Below, piece by piece: positions 17,091-26,163 of a stretch of DNA of 64,000 nt. Under the pieces are notes generated by a model. It saw nothing but the letters and a program-made list of their open reading frames with translations. It searched no databases and was not told the origin of the DNA. The translations under genes and the position numbers were made by a program. Positions within the stretch are counted from its first letter, which is position 1; each line of letters starts with the position of its first letter. Source of the stretch: Vibrio sp. NTOU-M3 (GTDB lineage: Bacteria; Pseudomonadota; Gammaproteobacteria; Enterobacterales; Vibrionaceae); the NCBI RefSeq assembly GCF_040869035.1, contig NZ_CP162101.1:992001-1056000 (forward strand), in the 5' to 3' direction.

Positions 17091-17984
17091 ATGAAAAGTA
17101 GAGCATTAATCTATAGTTTACTTGCTGGCCTTTGTGTTGTTGGCTGGTGGTTCTATTCTCAATCACAAGCACAAGGAGTACCCTCCAGTGCTAACTCTCC
17201 GGTGGTGAACATTAAATCGGAACCTGTCGAACATCGCACGGGTACGGCTTATCTTTTGGTAACAAAACGTAAGCTTAAGCGAGGTACGATCGTCTCTTCG
17301 TCTGATCTTGAATGGCAGCCAAGCGATAACCTTTCCGGTGACCTCAACCAGTTTTTCCTTAAAGGATTGGTGGAAAATGATGCGCTGGACGGCTTTGTAG
17401 CAAGGCATGATATTGAAACGGGCAAGGAGTTGAAGAAGGCCGACTTTATCAAACCCGGTGAACACAATTATCTCTCCGCTGTTTTACGACCTGGGATGCG
17501 CGCGGTCAGTATTCCCATTGATGTTATTTCCGGGAGTTCAGGTTTGATCACTCCGGGAAACAGTGTTGATGTCATTCTTAGTACCAATCTTGAAGGTGAT
17601 GGCATGTCGGGGCGTGAACTGTCTGGTTTGATCGCCAAAACCGTGCTCAAAAATGTCCGTGTTCTCGCAATCAATCAAAGTGTAGACAATCTCTCCAATA
17701 TGGAAGCCTTTGATATTAAAAAACACGGCACCGCTACGCTAGAAACCAGCGCGGAACAAGCAGAGTTATTAATAGTAGCAAGAAAAATGGGTGAGCTGTC
17801 TTTGAGTTTGCGTAGCGAATTTTCTGACTATGACGATGAAAACCAACAAACGACGACATTAGCCAACCAAGTATTGGAACAGTTTAAAGCACCCATTGAT
17901 AGCCCAAATATGGTGCTGATGCATGGGGTGAAACGTCGCAACCTGAGTATTTCAGGCAGCGGTGTTGAGGTCATAGCAGAGTAA
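17091..17984 (+). CDS. rcpC: Tad pilus assembly protein RcpC/CpaB
   Basis: 297 residues with one N-terminal membrane anchor (about 5-23). A SAF domain follows at about 58-125 (AYLLVTKRKLKRGTIVSSSDLEW), and the RcpC/CpaB domain at about 130-225 contains AVLRPGMRAVSIPIDVISGSSGLITPGNSVDVIL. CpaB/RcpC is a periplasmic partner that helps the secretin pore assemble or binds peptidoglycan. It is the second gene of the tad operon, 19 bp before the secretin gene, and normally follows a tadV gene that is absent here. Confidence 0.92.
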   Translation: MKSRALIYSLLAGLCVVGWWFYSQSQAQGVPSSANSPVVNIKSEPVEHRTGTAYLLVTKRKLKRGTIVSSSDLEWQPSDNLSGDLNQFFLKGLVENDALDGFVARHDIETGKELKKADFIKPGEHNYLSAVLRPGMRAVSIPIDVISGSSGLITPGNSVDVILSTNLEGDGMSGRELSGLIAKTVLKNVRVLAINQSVDNLSNMEAFDIKKHGTATLETSAEQAELLIVARKMGELSLSLRSEFSDYDDENQQTTTLANQVLEQFKAPIDSPNMVLMHGVKRRNLSISGSGVEVIAE

Positions 17985-18003
17985 TCTAACAAGGAATTCA
18001 AAT

Positions 18004-19464
18004 ATGTTGAGTTTTAGAGTCGGCAAAGCAATGCGCTTTACGCTGACGGGACTTTTATTATCGTTGATCACGCTCATCGTGCCTTTGCAGGCAAATGCAG
18101 CAGAAGTGTCAACGACTCGCAATGCGTTGACTCTGGTTATCGGCAAGGCGAAAAAAATCACGATTGATCGCCGTGTTCATACCGTGTTTATTTCCGATCC
18201 AGATATCGCAAGCTTTCAGGCACCAACATCCAACACATTGCTGATATTTGGACGTGAGGTGGGAACGACCAGCTTATTTGTCTTAGATAAAGACGGCAAT
18301 GATATTTACTCCGCTTCGATCACGGTAGCTTATGATCTTTCACATCTCACACCTATGTTGAAGCGAGAGTTTCCAACATCAAACATTCGCGTACGGGCAC
18401 ATGGGCAAGGAGTGATGTTAACAGGAACGGTTCCTGATGCTGTGACGGCAGCACAAGCCGTGCAGTTAACTAATGAACACCTTAAACGTGTGCTGGGGGA
18501 TAAAGCGAAAAAAGAAGCTTCGGATTCAAGCAGCGAGGAAAAAAATGGCATAGGTGCGGGTGAAGGAAGTGGTGGTTTTAAGTTAGAACTGGTTACTAAC
18601 CGCCTCTCCATCTCGACACCAACCCAAGTCAATATTCGTGTGCGTATTGCTGAAGTAAGCAAACAAGTGAAAGAGAACTTTGGTTTTCAGTGGAACTACG
18701 CGGCCGACACCGTGAAATCGGCTTTGGACAACCTGACTTTTGGCCTAAGCCGAGACGTGATTTGGAAGCCAGGCAACCCGATTGTGGGGGATATTGGTGA
18801 TGCTGTCGGCATGGTCGATATTTTGGCTGAAGAGAACATGGTGACAGTTTTAGCTGAGCCCAACTTAACTGCAACCAGTGGCGAAACGGCATCATTTCTT
18901 GCCGGGGGAGAAGTGCCTCAGGTCATCGGTGGTGGTGAGAATGAAGCGCCAACCATAGAGTACCGTCAGTTTGGTGTCTTGCTCGCCGTGACGCCGACTA
19001 TTCTGTCTGGGAACCGCATTGCACTGAAAGTAAAAACAGAAATCAGTGATTTATCGGCTGCCAACAGCGTGTATACCGCTGGAGTTGTTCAATCCGGATT
19101 TGATATCCGACGCGCTGAAACCAGTGTCGAGCTGGGATCAGGACAAAGTTTTGCGTTGGCTGGGCTTGTAAAGCGCAATGTATCTGATGAGCTACAACAC
19201 CTGCCATGGATAAATCAAATTCCTGTGCTGGGTCGATTATTTGAGTCCTCGAAGTTCAAAAACAACGAAACGGAACTGGTGATCATTGCCAGTGCTTACT
19301 TGGTTGAACCCGCAGCAACACCACTTGCTTTGCCAACGGATGAAGTACATCTCGCGAGTCCATTTGAGCGCTTGATTTTTGGGCGAACGCTCAAACCGAT
19401 CGAGAACTATCAACGACCGCCAGCTGCGATTGCCAGTGAAGTATTTCAAGGCTTTGAATTTTAA
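18004..19464 (+). CDS. rcpA: Tad pilus outer-membrane secretin RcpA/CpaC
   Basis: 486 residues with a signal peptide (about 1-34, cleaved after NAA). A pilus-assembly N-domain (about 40-115, ITIDRRVHTVFISDPDIASFQAPT) is followed by a BON-like segment (about 117-165, IRVRAHGQGVMLTGTVPDA). The C-terminal secretin domain (about 275-440) contains VTVLAEPNLTATSGETASFLAGGEVPQV and PWINQIPVLGRLFES, both typical of type II/IV secretins. It forms the outer-membrane channel for the Flp fibre. AAGGA lies upstream of the ATG. Confidence 0.94.
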   Translation: MLSFRVGKAMRFTLTGLLLSLITLIVPLQANAAEVSTTRNALTLVIGKAKKITIDRRVHTVFISDPDIASFQAPTSNTLLIFGREVGTTSLFVLDKDGNDIYSASITVAYDLSHLTPMLKREFPTSNIRVRAHGQGVMLTGTVPDAVTAAQAVQLTNEHLKRVLGDKAKKEASDSSSEEKNGIGAGEGSGGFKLELVTNRLSISTPTQVNIRVRIAEVSKQVKENFGFQWNYAADTVKSALDNLTFGLSRDVIWKPGNPIVGDIGDAVGMVDILAEENMVTVLAEPNLTATSGETASFLAGGEVPQVIGGGENEAPTIEYRQFGVLLAVTPTILSGNRIALKVKTEISDLSAANSVYTAGVVQSGFDIRRAETSVELGSGQSFALAGLVKRNVSDELQHLPWINQIPVLGRLFESSKFKNNETELVIIASAYLVEPAATPLALPTDEVHLASPFERLIFGRTLKPIENYQRPPAAIASEVFQGFEF

Positions 19465-19473
19465 GGAACCAAC

Positions 19474-20088
19474 ATGTTATTTCGTCAAACATTTTTGATT
19501 ACTACATTATTTAGCGTGTTGACAGGGTGTGCGGCTCTGGAACGCCAAGCGATGAATGGTCTTGAAGATACACTATCTGCCCCTTATCAATCGCCTCAAA
19601 TCGTGGTGGATGTGGCCACAGAATTTCATGCCATGAACTCGTTCACACACACGCAGTTGCGTTCGATGTTAACCACGACGATGGATACGTCAGTGATGGC
19701 CGCCACGCTCAATTTACATCAAAAATCGCACAATGATCTGGCTAGTCGGGTCAAGCGTATGGTGCCGGCTTCCGTTCCAATGACCATTCAATATGATATT
19801 ACATCCCCTCAAGGTGTTACCTTGCATCGTGCAGTGGCAATGGTTTTAGGGTGTCGCAATAACGCCCAAAAACCGGAATTGCGCGACAGTAAAACGCGTT
19901 ACAGCGCGCAGATGGAATGTGCAACGATGGAGAACTTAGTCGCCACCATCGCAGATCCTCGGGATCTATTAAAAGGCCAGAGCTTGAGACAAACCGATAG
20001 CGTAAGCGCGACCAGTGCAGTTCAGGCGTATTTGAGCGGCAATGTGATGGGGCTGAATGAATCCCCGATTTCAGTAGGAGGGAATTAA
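19474..20088 (+). CDS. Tad operon lipoprotein, RcpB/CpaD position
   Basis: 204 residues with a lipoprotein signal, lipobox LTGC (Cys19). It sits between the secretin and TadZ genes, where rcpB or cpaD is found in other tad loci. Sequence similarity to those proteins is not obvious by eye, as this slot diverges fast. By analogy it would be an outer-membrane pilotin or stabiliser of the RcpA secretin. Genes are tightly packed: 9 bp to rcpA and 2 bp to tadZ. Confidence 0.75.
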   Translation: MLFRQTFLITTLFSVLTGCAALERQAMNGLEDTLSAPYQSPQIVVDVATEFHAMNSFTHTQLRSMLTTTMDTSVMAATLNLHQKSHNDLASRVKRMVPASVPMTIQYDITSPQGVTLHRAVAMVLGCRNNAQKPELRDSKTRYSAQMECATMENLVATIADPRDLLKGQSLRQTDSVSATSAVQAYLSGNVMGLNESPISVGGN

Positions 20089-20090
20089 TC

Positions 20091-21266
20091 ATGGCTTTGT
20101 CTACTCAATCCCATGCATTGACGGTCGCCGCGTTCGTATTGAATCAAGAAGACGGCGATAAACTTGAAAAGCATTGTGCTGACCTGCCAATTTCAGCGGC
20201 TGTGACGGTGAGTAAAGCGTGCCCTGATATGACAACATTGGTTTCCGGTGGAGAAAGCATCTTAATCGTTGAAATGGATCCGCAGGTTGACGTTGAAGAC
20301 TTTGCGAGGCAGTTGCTGCAAAGCGTAAAACCGACGACGGCTGTGGTGCTGTTAGGTGATTCAATTGAGACGGAAAGCTATCGTCGATTGCTGCATCTTG
20401 GCATCAAAGATTATCTTGCGACGCCGATTGATCATGACGCATTAAAGCTCACGATTGAGCGCATTGGTCAGCTCAATAAAGCGATGGTGACTGAGGCTAG
20501 AGGTATTCTGGTCTGGGGCATGAAAGGAGGCGTAGGAACGACAACGATTGCTGCCAATTTGGCGTTTGATGTTGCAGCCAGTCATGCGCGTGAAACCCTC
20601 ATCGTCGATAGCGATCCTCTTCATGGTGCCGTCGGCCTAGCGCTGAATCAGGAAAATTATGGTCAGTTATCTTCGGTACTTACCTATGCTGAGGAACTGG
20701 ATGACTTACTGTTTAAGCGTAGCCTAGTCGATGCAGGTCATAAATTATCACTGCTTAATGATACGTTAGAATTGGGTCAGATGATCGACATTCATCCTTA
20801 TCAGATGAAGAACCTTGCTGAATACGCTAATCGAAATTACACGCAGCACATTTGGGATAGCGGTAACCTATCCGTGACATGTCTCGATGAGGTTATACGA
20901 TTGTGTAAGGTATGCGTGTTAGTGACGGATCTCAGTTTGAATGCCACCCGTTCACTTGCGAAGGCACTCAAGCACTTTGAGGCTTTTCCTCATGTTCGCC
21001 CGATCATTGTGGTGAGTTCAGTACGTAAGGACGATCACCACTGGTTTACTCAAGAAGAGCTTGAGAAGTCACTTAATGTGTCGGTGGATTACCAATTACC
21101 ACATGCCGCTAAGTTGATGACCAAGGCCCACGAGTTGGGCGATGTGGTTGCAAAGGGAGATTCTCCATGGGCGAAATCACTGAAAAGCTTGAGTCGTGAT
21201 TGTTTAGGGTTGGCGAAAGGACGCAAAGCGAATCGCTGGATGCAGTTGTTCGGAGGTGGTCGCTGA
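20091..21266 (+). CDS. tadZ: Tad pilus localisation ATPase TadZ/CpaE
   Basis: 391 residues. An atypical receiver-like domain (about 10-130) precedes a MinD/ParA-type ATPase domain starting with the deviant Walker A motif MKGGVGTTTIA (about 143-153) and the Walker A' segment LIVDSDPLHGAVG. TadZ/CpaE binds at the pole or site of pilus assembly and recruits the TadA motor. GGAGGG precedes the ATG. The stop overlaps the tadA start (TGATG), implying translational coupling. Confidence 0.93.
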   Translation: MALSTQSHALTVAAFVLNQEDGDKLEKHCADLPISAAVTVSKACPDMTTLVSGGESILIVEMDPQVDVEDFARQLLQSVKPTTAVVLLGDSIETESYRRLLHLGIKDYLATPIDHDALKLTIERIGQLNKAMVTEARGILVWGMKGGVGTTTIAANLAFDVAASHARETLIVDSDPLHGAVGLALNQENYGQLSSVLTYAEELDDLLFKRSLVDAGHKLSLLNDTLELGQMIDIHPYQMKNLAEYANRNYTQHIWDSGNLSVTCLDEVIRLCKVCVLVTDLSLNATRSLAKALKHFEAFPHVRPIIVVSSVRKDDHHWFTQEELEKSLNVSVDYQLPHAAKLMTKAHELGDVVAKGDSPWAKSLKSLSRDCLGLAKGRKANRWMQLFGGGR

Positions 21267-22564
21267 TGGTTACCGCTGAAAAGCAAAAACACGATGAGGT
21301 GCGTGTTCGCCAAATCAACCGAACCAGACAAGAATTGCTGGAATCGTTAGATCCATCCGAAGCGTTGAAAATGACTTCACATGAGCTGGAATATACGATC
21401 TTTGAAAGCTTAAACCAGATTGCTCTTGATAATAAAGTGACAATGAACCTGCGTGAGCAGCAGCAACTCACTCGAGAGTTGGTGGACGATATCCGTGGGT
21501 TAGGGCCATTGGAGCCTTTACTCCATGATGACTCCGTTGCCGATATTATGGTGAACGGTCCCAGTCAGGTTTATGTTGAGCGCTATGGTCAAGTGGAGTT
21601 AACAGAGATTACTTTCCGCGATCAAGAACATGTTCACAATATTGCCCAGCGGGTAGCAAGTCGTGTTGGACGCCGCATTGATGAATCTTCCCCCATGGTG
21701 GATGCCAGATTAGATGACGGCAGTCGAGTCAATGTGATTGCGCCGCCTCTTTCTCTCATCGGCACAGTGATCTCCATTCGTAAGTTTTCTAAGCACAAAC
21801 TGTCACTGCTGGATATGGCACGTCAAGAAAACTTATCGGAGCCGATGGCAGCCTTATTGGGGCTGAGCGTACAAGCGAAAATGAACATTCTGGTATCGGG
21901 AGGAACCGGTGCCGGAAAAACCACCTTGCTGAACGCGCTATCTGAGTTTATTGGTGCAAATGAACGGGTCATCACCATTGAAGATGCCGCCGAGATTCAA
22001 CTTAAACAGCCTCATGTGATCAGCTTAGAGACTCGGGCCGCGAGTGTTGAAGGCTCGGGGGAAGTGACGCAAACGGATCTGGTCAAAAACGCCCTTCGGA
22101 TGCGGCCCGATCGCATTTTGCTCGGGGAAGTTCGTGGTGAAGAAGTGTTCGATATGCTGCAAGCCATGAATACCGGACACGATGGTTCCCTATCAACGGT
22201 CCACGCTAATACGCCGAATGATGCTTTGATCCGTTTGGAGAATATGTTGAGCCTGAGTCAGGCGAAGCTCAGTCCAGATCTGGTTCGAAAGCAAATAGCA
22301 GCATCCATTGATGTGATTGTGCAAATCGAACGTGGCAGAGATGGCAAGCGCCGTATCACGCAGATTAGCGAGACCAATGGCTGTGTTGATGGTCAGATTG
22401 AGCTCAACACTCTGTTCGAATTTGTCCACGATCATGACGAAGAAAGCGAAGTAATCAGCGGTTACTACGCACAGCCAGAAACACAAAGCTGTAAGGTGCT
22501 TAAGTTAAAGGCAGCAGGTCTATTTAAGACGGTCGAACAACTTCTAAAAGGAGACGAGTCATGA
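21266..22564 (+). CDS. tadA: Tad pilus assembly ATPase TadA/CpaF
   Basis: 432 residues from ATG 21266, which overlaps the tadZ stop; the longer frame to 21200 lies inside tadZ and is rejected. GSPE-family hexameric ATPase: Walker [10 protein letters not shown] (about 212-220), Walker [11 protein letters not shown] (about 284-293), Asp box [11 protein letters not shown] and His box [16 protein letters not shown]. It powers Flp assembly (and possibly retraction) at the inner membrane together with TadB and TadC. Its stop overlaps the tadB ATG. Confidence 0.96.
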   Translation: MVTAEKQKHDEVRVRQINRTRQELLESLDPSEALKMTSHELEYTIFESLNQIALDNKVTMNLREQQQLTRELVDDIRGLGPLEPLLHDDSVADIMVNGPSQVYVERYGQVELTEITFRDQEHVHNIAQRVASRVGRRIDESSPMVDARLDDGSRVNVIAPPLSLIGTVISIRKFSKHKLSLLDMARQENLSEPMAALLGLSVQAKMNILVSGGTGAGKTTLLNALSEFIGANERVITIEDAAEIQLKQPHVISLETRAASVEGSGEVTQTDLVKNALRMRPDRILLGEVRGEEVFDMLQAMNTGHDGSLSTVHANTPNDALIRLENMLSLSQAKLSPDLVRKQIAASIDVIVQIERGRDGKRRITQISETNGCVDGQIELNTLFEFVHDHDEESEVISGYYAQPETQSCKVLKLKAAGLFKTVEQLLKGDES

Positions 22565-23433
22565 TGTTGGCAGCGATTGTGTTGGCAACCATCTTGCTCA
22601 TTTTTGCTTTGGAGCAAAGGCAGACTCGACAAAAGCAAGGGTTAGTAAAGCGCCGAGCAGAACGCCATTTAGGTGTATACAGCCATGTTAGCGTTCATTC
22701 CTCGTCGTCAAAGGTGGCTCGTCATTTCAGCCAATGGGTAGCCAAGCATGTTCAACTGATTCCTGCGATATCCAGCATTGGCATGAGTTATTTGTGCTGG
22801 AATGGGTTTCATCTTTGGTGGGTGTCGGTATTGGTTGTTCCAGTTGTTTATCGTGGGGTTGCGCTGATCCAGTCACATAAACTGAAACAGCTAAAGATAG
22901 AAGCGATAGAAGCCCACTTACCAGAAGCGGTGGATGTGTTTGCCAGAGCGATAGCCGCTGGTGTTCCGATGGAGCGTTCTATTCGTAGTGTTGCGAATGC
23001 ATTTGATGGTCATTTGGGAGATGAGTTTAACAAGCTGCATGATGCCATTGTGCTTGGCGTGCCTTTTCAGCAAGCACTAAGCGATTCATCCGCGCGTGTT
23101 GACAGTGAAAGTTATCGCTATTTTACGGCGATTTTGAGCCTAAATGCGGAAACGGGTGGGCCTTTGGTTGAAGTACTGACGAACCTTTCCCACAGCCTAC
23201 GCGAAAAGCACAAGCTGAATAAAAAAGTACTGGCACTCACTGCAGAGCCAAGAACTGCAGCGCGAGTTGTCACTGGCATTCCCATGGTTTTGCTGACTAT
23301 GCAGTTTTTTAAACAGCCAGAACAGCTTGAATTTTTGCTGCAAAACGAAGCGGGTCAGCAGATCTTGTTGTATGCCGTGGTCAGTATTGTTTCAGGCTTA
23401 CTGATCATTAAACGCCTCACTAAGGTTGGTTAA
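22561..23433 (+). CDS. tadB: Tad inner-membrane platform protein TadB
   Basis: 290 residues with N-terminal membrane segments (about 1-15, 70-105) and a T2SSF domain (about 110-240, AHLPEAVDVFARAIAAGVPMERSIRSVANAF) before a C-terminal membrane segment. TadB and TadC together form the platform on which the TadA motor acts. The ATG overlaps the tadA stop (ATGA); a second ATG at 22564 is equally possible. Confidence 0.92.
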   Translation: MMLAAIVLATILLIFALEQRQTRQKQGLVKRRAERHLGVYSHVSVHSSSSKVARHFSQWVAKHVQLIPAISSIGMSYLCWNGFHLWWVSVLVVPVVYRGVALIQSHKLKQLKIEAIEAHLPEAVDVFARAIAAGVPMERSIRSVANAFDGHLGDEFNKLHDAIVLGVPFQQALSDSSARVDSESYRYFTAILSLNAETGGPLVEVLTNLSHSLREKHKLNKKVLALTAEPRTAARVVTGIPMVLLTMQFFKQPEQLEFLLQNEAGQQILLYAVVSIVSGLLIIKRLTKVG

Positions 23434-23434
23434 C

Positions 23435-24331
23435 GTGAACGTATTGCTTTTAGTTGGGTTGGTGGCAGTGCTCCTCTTACTGTTTGCTGAGCAGCAATGG
23501 GCAGCCCGACGTTTTCAAACGCGAAAGCAGTTGGTTTTGTCAACGTCTACGCCTCGTCGTATTGGACGTGTAAAGCTGCAACAAGCCGCAAAGCGAGTTG
23601 GTCATTGGTTGGAACAATACCTTGTTTCAGAGAAAGACAGAGCACAACTTAAATTGCTGCTACTTAGGGCTGGTTATTTTAAACCTGAAGCGTTGCCGTT
23701 GTTTTTGGTTGCAAAATTCGGTGCCGTTGTCGTTGGGCTGGCTGTTAGCGCGATGGTGTTTGCCGTCAGACCTGAGCTGATGGGTGGTAAAAATACGTTA
23801 ATTGCCGTGATGATTGTGTTTGGTTTAGGCGTGCTAGTTGAAAAAACAATAGCGGTTCGCGGTGAAACCCGCCAAAGCCGACTTAGCCAGTATTGTCCAG
23901 ATATGATGGATATGTTGGTCATTTGCGCCGAATCTGGTGCGGGCTTGGATGACGCGTTGGATAAAGTGGCAAAGAAAATGCGGACCATTTGCCCGGAATT
24001 GAGTGACGAAGTCGCATTGGTGGTTGATGAGCTGAAACTTTTGCCTGATAGAAGCATGGCATTGAATAACCTTGCCAACCGAACTCAGGTTGAAGAGCTT
24101 AAAATTCTGGCCACCACCCTACATCAGGCACTGAACTACGGTTCTTCTATTGCGAAAACCTTGCGCATTGTTGCTTCAGACACTCGGCAAACTCGATTGC
24201 TCAGTATGGAAGAGCAGGCGGCGAAAGTTCCGGCCAAGATGGGACTGCCGCTAATCCTATTGGTGTTATTTCCCACGCTGTTTCTCATTGCGGCCCCAGC
24301 CATGATTGGTTTGATGGAAGCCCTTTCTTAA
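23435..24331 (+). CDS. tadC: Tad inner-membrane platform protein TadC
   Basis: 298 residues from GTG 23435, chosen for its AAGG (23422-23425) at 9-nt spacing; a TTG at 23426 overlapping tadB is the alternative. Membrane helices near 1-17, 85-105 and 110-135, a T2SSF domain at about 150-280 (CPDMMDMLVICAESGAGLDDALDKVA), and a C-terminal membrane segment. It is paired with TadB. A 10-bp gap leads to tadD. Confidence 0.92.
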   Translation: MNVLLLVGLVAVLLLLFAEQQWAARRFQTRKQLVLSTSTPRRIGRVKLQQAAKRVGHWLEQYLVSEKDRAQLKLLLLRAGYFKPEALPLFLVAKFGAVVVGLAVSAMVFAVRPELMGGKNTLIAVMIVFGLGVLVEKTIAVRGETRQSRLSQYCPDMMDMLVICAESGAGLDDALDKVAKKMRTICPELSDEVALVVDELKLLPDRSMALNNLANRTQVEELKILATTLHQALNYGSSIAKTLRIVASDTRQTRLLSMEEQAAKVPAKMGLPLILLVLFPTLFLIAAPAMIGLMEALS

Positions 24332-24341
24332 GAGACCAAAA

Positions 24342-25061
24342 ATGAACAAATTAATACTGCTTATGGCTATGATCTTATGTACTGCATGTACACAACAACC
24401 ACAGCAAACTGACATTGCTGAAGATGTAGAAGCGCAGCTCAATATTGCTCGGCTCTCTGAAGAAAACGGTCAGCTAAGTGCTGCTTTGACTATTTATCAG
24501 CGCGTATACAACAAGTGGCCCGGTGACGAGGTTAACTTGGCATTGGGGCGTTTGTATTATCAACAAAAAGAGTGGTTAAAAGCTCAGCTTCACTTGAACC
24601 AAATCCCTGAGCAGTCAGAACTTCGAGAGCAAGGTAACTTGTGGCAGGCTAAAACGCAGCTACGCCTGATGAAGCCAGAGCAAGCACTCACTTTTATGCC
24701 TGAGACGCCAAACACCAGCGAATGGCTCAATTTGAAAGGCGTTGCGCTGGACTATCAGCAGCGACATATCGAAGCACAAGCTCTGTATCAACAAGGGCTT
24801 CAGCACAAACCAATGAGTGTTCGTCTTAGGAAAAATCTGGTTTATTCGTACTTGCTTGCAGGAAAGTATCAGCAAGCTGAATCGGAGCTGAATACGCTGT
24901 TTGAGCTTGGTTATCGTAACAAAAATTACGATGCCCTCAATGCTATGGTGATTCTGTTACAAGGGGATGATGAAGAGGCGAAACGTACTTTAGAACGTTA
25001 TTCGACGCCTTTAGAAGTCGATCAATTTGCCGCGCAGTTAGAGCAATTGAGGAAGCCGTAA
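24342..25061 (+). CDS. tadD: Tad operon TPR lipoprotein TadD
   Basis: 239 residues with a lipoprotein signal (lipobox CTAC, Cys16). Several tetratricopeptide-like repeats run over about 28-210, for example AALTIYQRVYNKWPGDEVNLALGRLYYQQ and AQALYQQGLQHKPMSVRLRKNLVYSYLLAGKY. TadD is an outer-membrane lipoprotein needed for Flp assembly, possibly as a pilotin or scaffold for the secretin complex. The stop overlaps the tadE start (TAATG). Confidence 0.88.
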   Translation: MNKLILLMAMILCTACTQQPQQTDIAEDVEAQLNIARLSEENGQLSAALTIYQRVYNKWPGDEVNLALGRLYYQQKEWLKAQLHLNQIPEQSELREQGNLWQAKTQLRLMKPEQALTFMPETPNTSEWLNLKGVALDYQQRHIEAQALYQQGLQHKPMSVRLRKNLVYSYLLAGKYQQAESELNTLFELGYRNKNYDALNAMVILLQGDDEEAKRTLERYSTPLEVDQFAAQLEQLRKP

Positions 25062-25507
25062 TGCAACGTCAACAAGGCAGTTATTCGGTCGAGTTTGTAT
25101 TGACGTTTCTGATCCTGTTTTCAACCATCTTCTTAGCCATTGAAGTTGGGCGGTTTACGCTGACCAGCAGTATTGTGGACCTCCGTTTTCGAGAGTTGGT
25201 GTATGAGAGCCGAACCTTACATAGCCCCCCTTTATCCAAGCTTAAAGAGAAGTACTTTTCGCAGCAGCAATTTATAGATGGTGAAGATGTTTCCTTAACC
25301 AGTAAAGCATGTGAAACCATGGTGCACTATCTGGCGAATATGTGCTCGTTTGGTAAGGGGGCGCCTCAACACTTAGTGGAGTACAGTTTGGTTTACGAAT
25401 TTCAACCTATCATCCCTTTATTACAAGGTTCGGGAAAAGGGCTTTGGCAACATGAAAGTGTGATGGTTGTACGAAACGAACCTGATTTTGAGGTGAGCAA
25501 ATGGTAA
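25061..25507 (+). CDS. tadE: Minor pseudopilin TadE
   Basis: 148 residues. The N-terminus MQRQQGSYSVEFVLTFLILFSTIFL has the TadE-like cleavage pattern: a basic/polar leader ending in Gly, Glu at +5 followed by Phe, then a hydrophobic helix. The remaining periplasmic part has two Cys (about 86 and 94) that could form a disulphide. It would be processed by a prepilin peptidase that is not encoded in this window. It overlaps tadF by 7 bp. Confidence 0.88.
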   Translation: MQRQQGSYSVEFVLTFLILFSTIFLAIEVGRFTLTSSIVDLRFRELVYESRTLHSPPLSKLKEKYFSQQQFIDGEDVSLTSKACETMVHYLANMCSFGKGAPQHLVEYSLVYEFQPIIPLLQGSGKGLWQHESVMVVRNEPDFEVSKW

Positions 25508-26163
25508 CTCGCTCACGACAAAGCGGTGCGGCGGTCGAAACCTTGGTGTTTGTGCTGCTGATTTTGATGATTGTGTGGGCAGCAGTCGATGTGACTCGGC
25601 TGTTTAAGATACAAGATCGGCTGCATCTTGCGGTGACGACCGTTGGCGCATTGGCGGCGGATATTCCCCCGGAAAACGAAAGCAATACGCGATTTGAGCA
25701 ACTGCTTTGTGGTACGACAAAGGCGGATCTACGATTTGATGCTTGTCCGCAATCTTCTACCAGTGATTTCTTGATGGCGGTTGCGGAAAAAACTTTAGGG
25801 CTTGATGATGCTAACCAGTTTGCGATGCGATTTGAATTTATTAGTGATCCGGGAATTCCAAATAGTCAGGAGTACGCAAAGTCTGAAGTTTTGGGCAGTG
25901 GTAACTGCGACTTATCTCCGGTTGTCGTTCCCGGTGGTGTGCGGATCGCGAGCTATCTGACGAATCCACTTACGACCAGCGAAGTAACATTGAAAAATCG
26001 AGCGCATCATCAGTTTGTCTATGTGGCGATGTGTGTCGAGAGCAGTGCGCTGGCTGGCTCGCTATCGGCATGGCTGATGAAAGACAAATTAAATAAAGAA
26101 CTGTTCGCTGACTCGATGAATTTGAGGCGCTATTGGTATAACGGTGATTACATTGAAGACTAA
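25501..26163 (+). CDS. tadF: Minor pseudopilin TadF
   Basis: 220 residues. The N-terminus MVTRSRQSGAAVETLVFVLLILMIV again shows Gly cleavage and Glu at +4/+5 before the hydrophobic helix. Several Cys in the periplasmic domain (about 77, 86, 140) suggest disulphides. TadE and TadF are minor pilins needed for fibre formation. It overlaps tadE (7 bp) and tadG (20 bp), consistent with one coupled operon. Confidence 0.86.
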   Translation: MVTRSRQSGAAVETLVFVLLILMIVWAAVDVTRLFKIQDRLHLAVTTVGALAADIPPENESNTRFEQLLCGTTKADLRFDACPQSSTSDFLMAVAEKTLGLDDANQFAMRFEFISDPGIPNSQEYAKSEVLGSGNCDLSPVVVPGGVRIASYLTNPLTTSEVTLKNRAHHQFVYVAMCVESSALAGSLSAWLMKDKLNKELFADSMNLRRYWYNGDYIED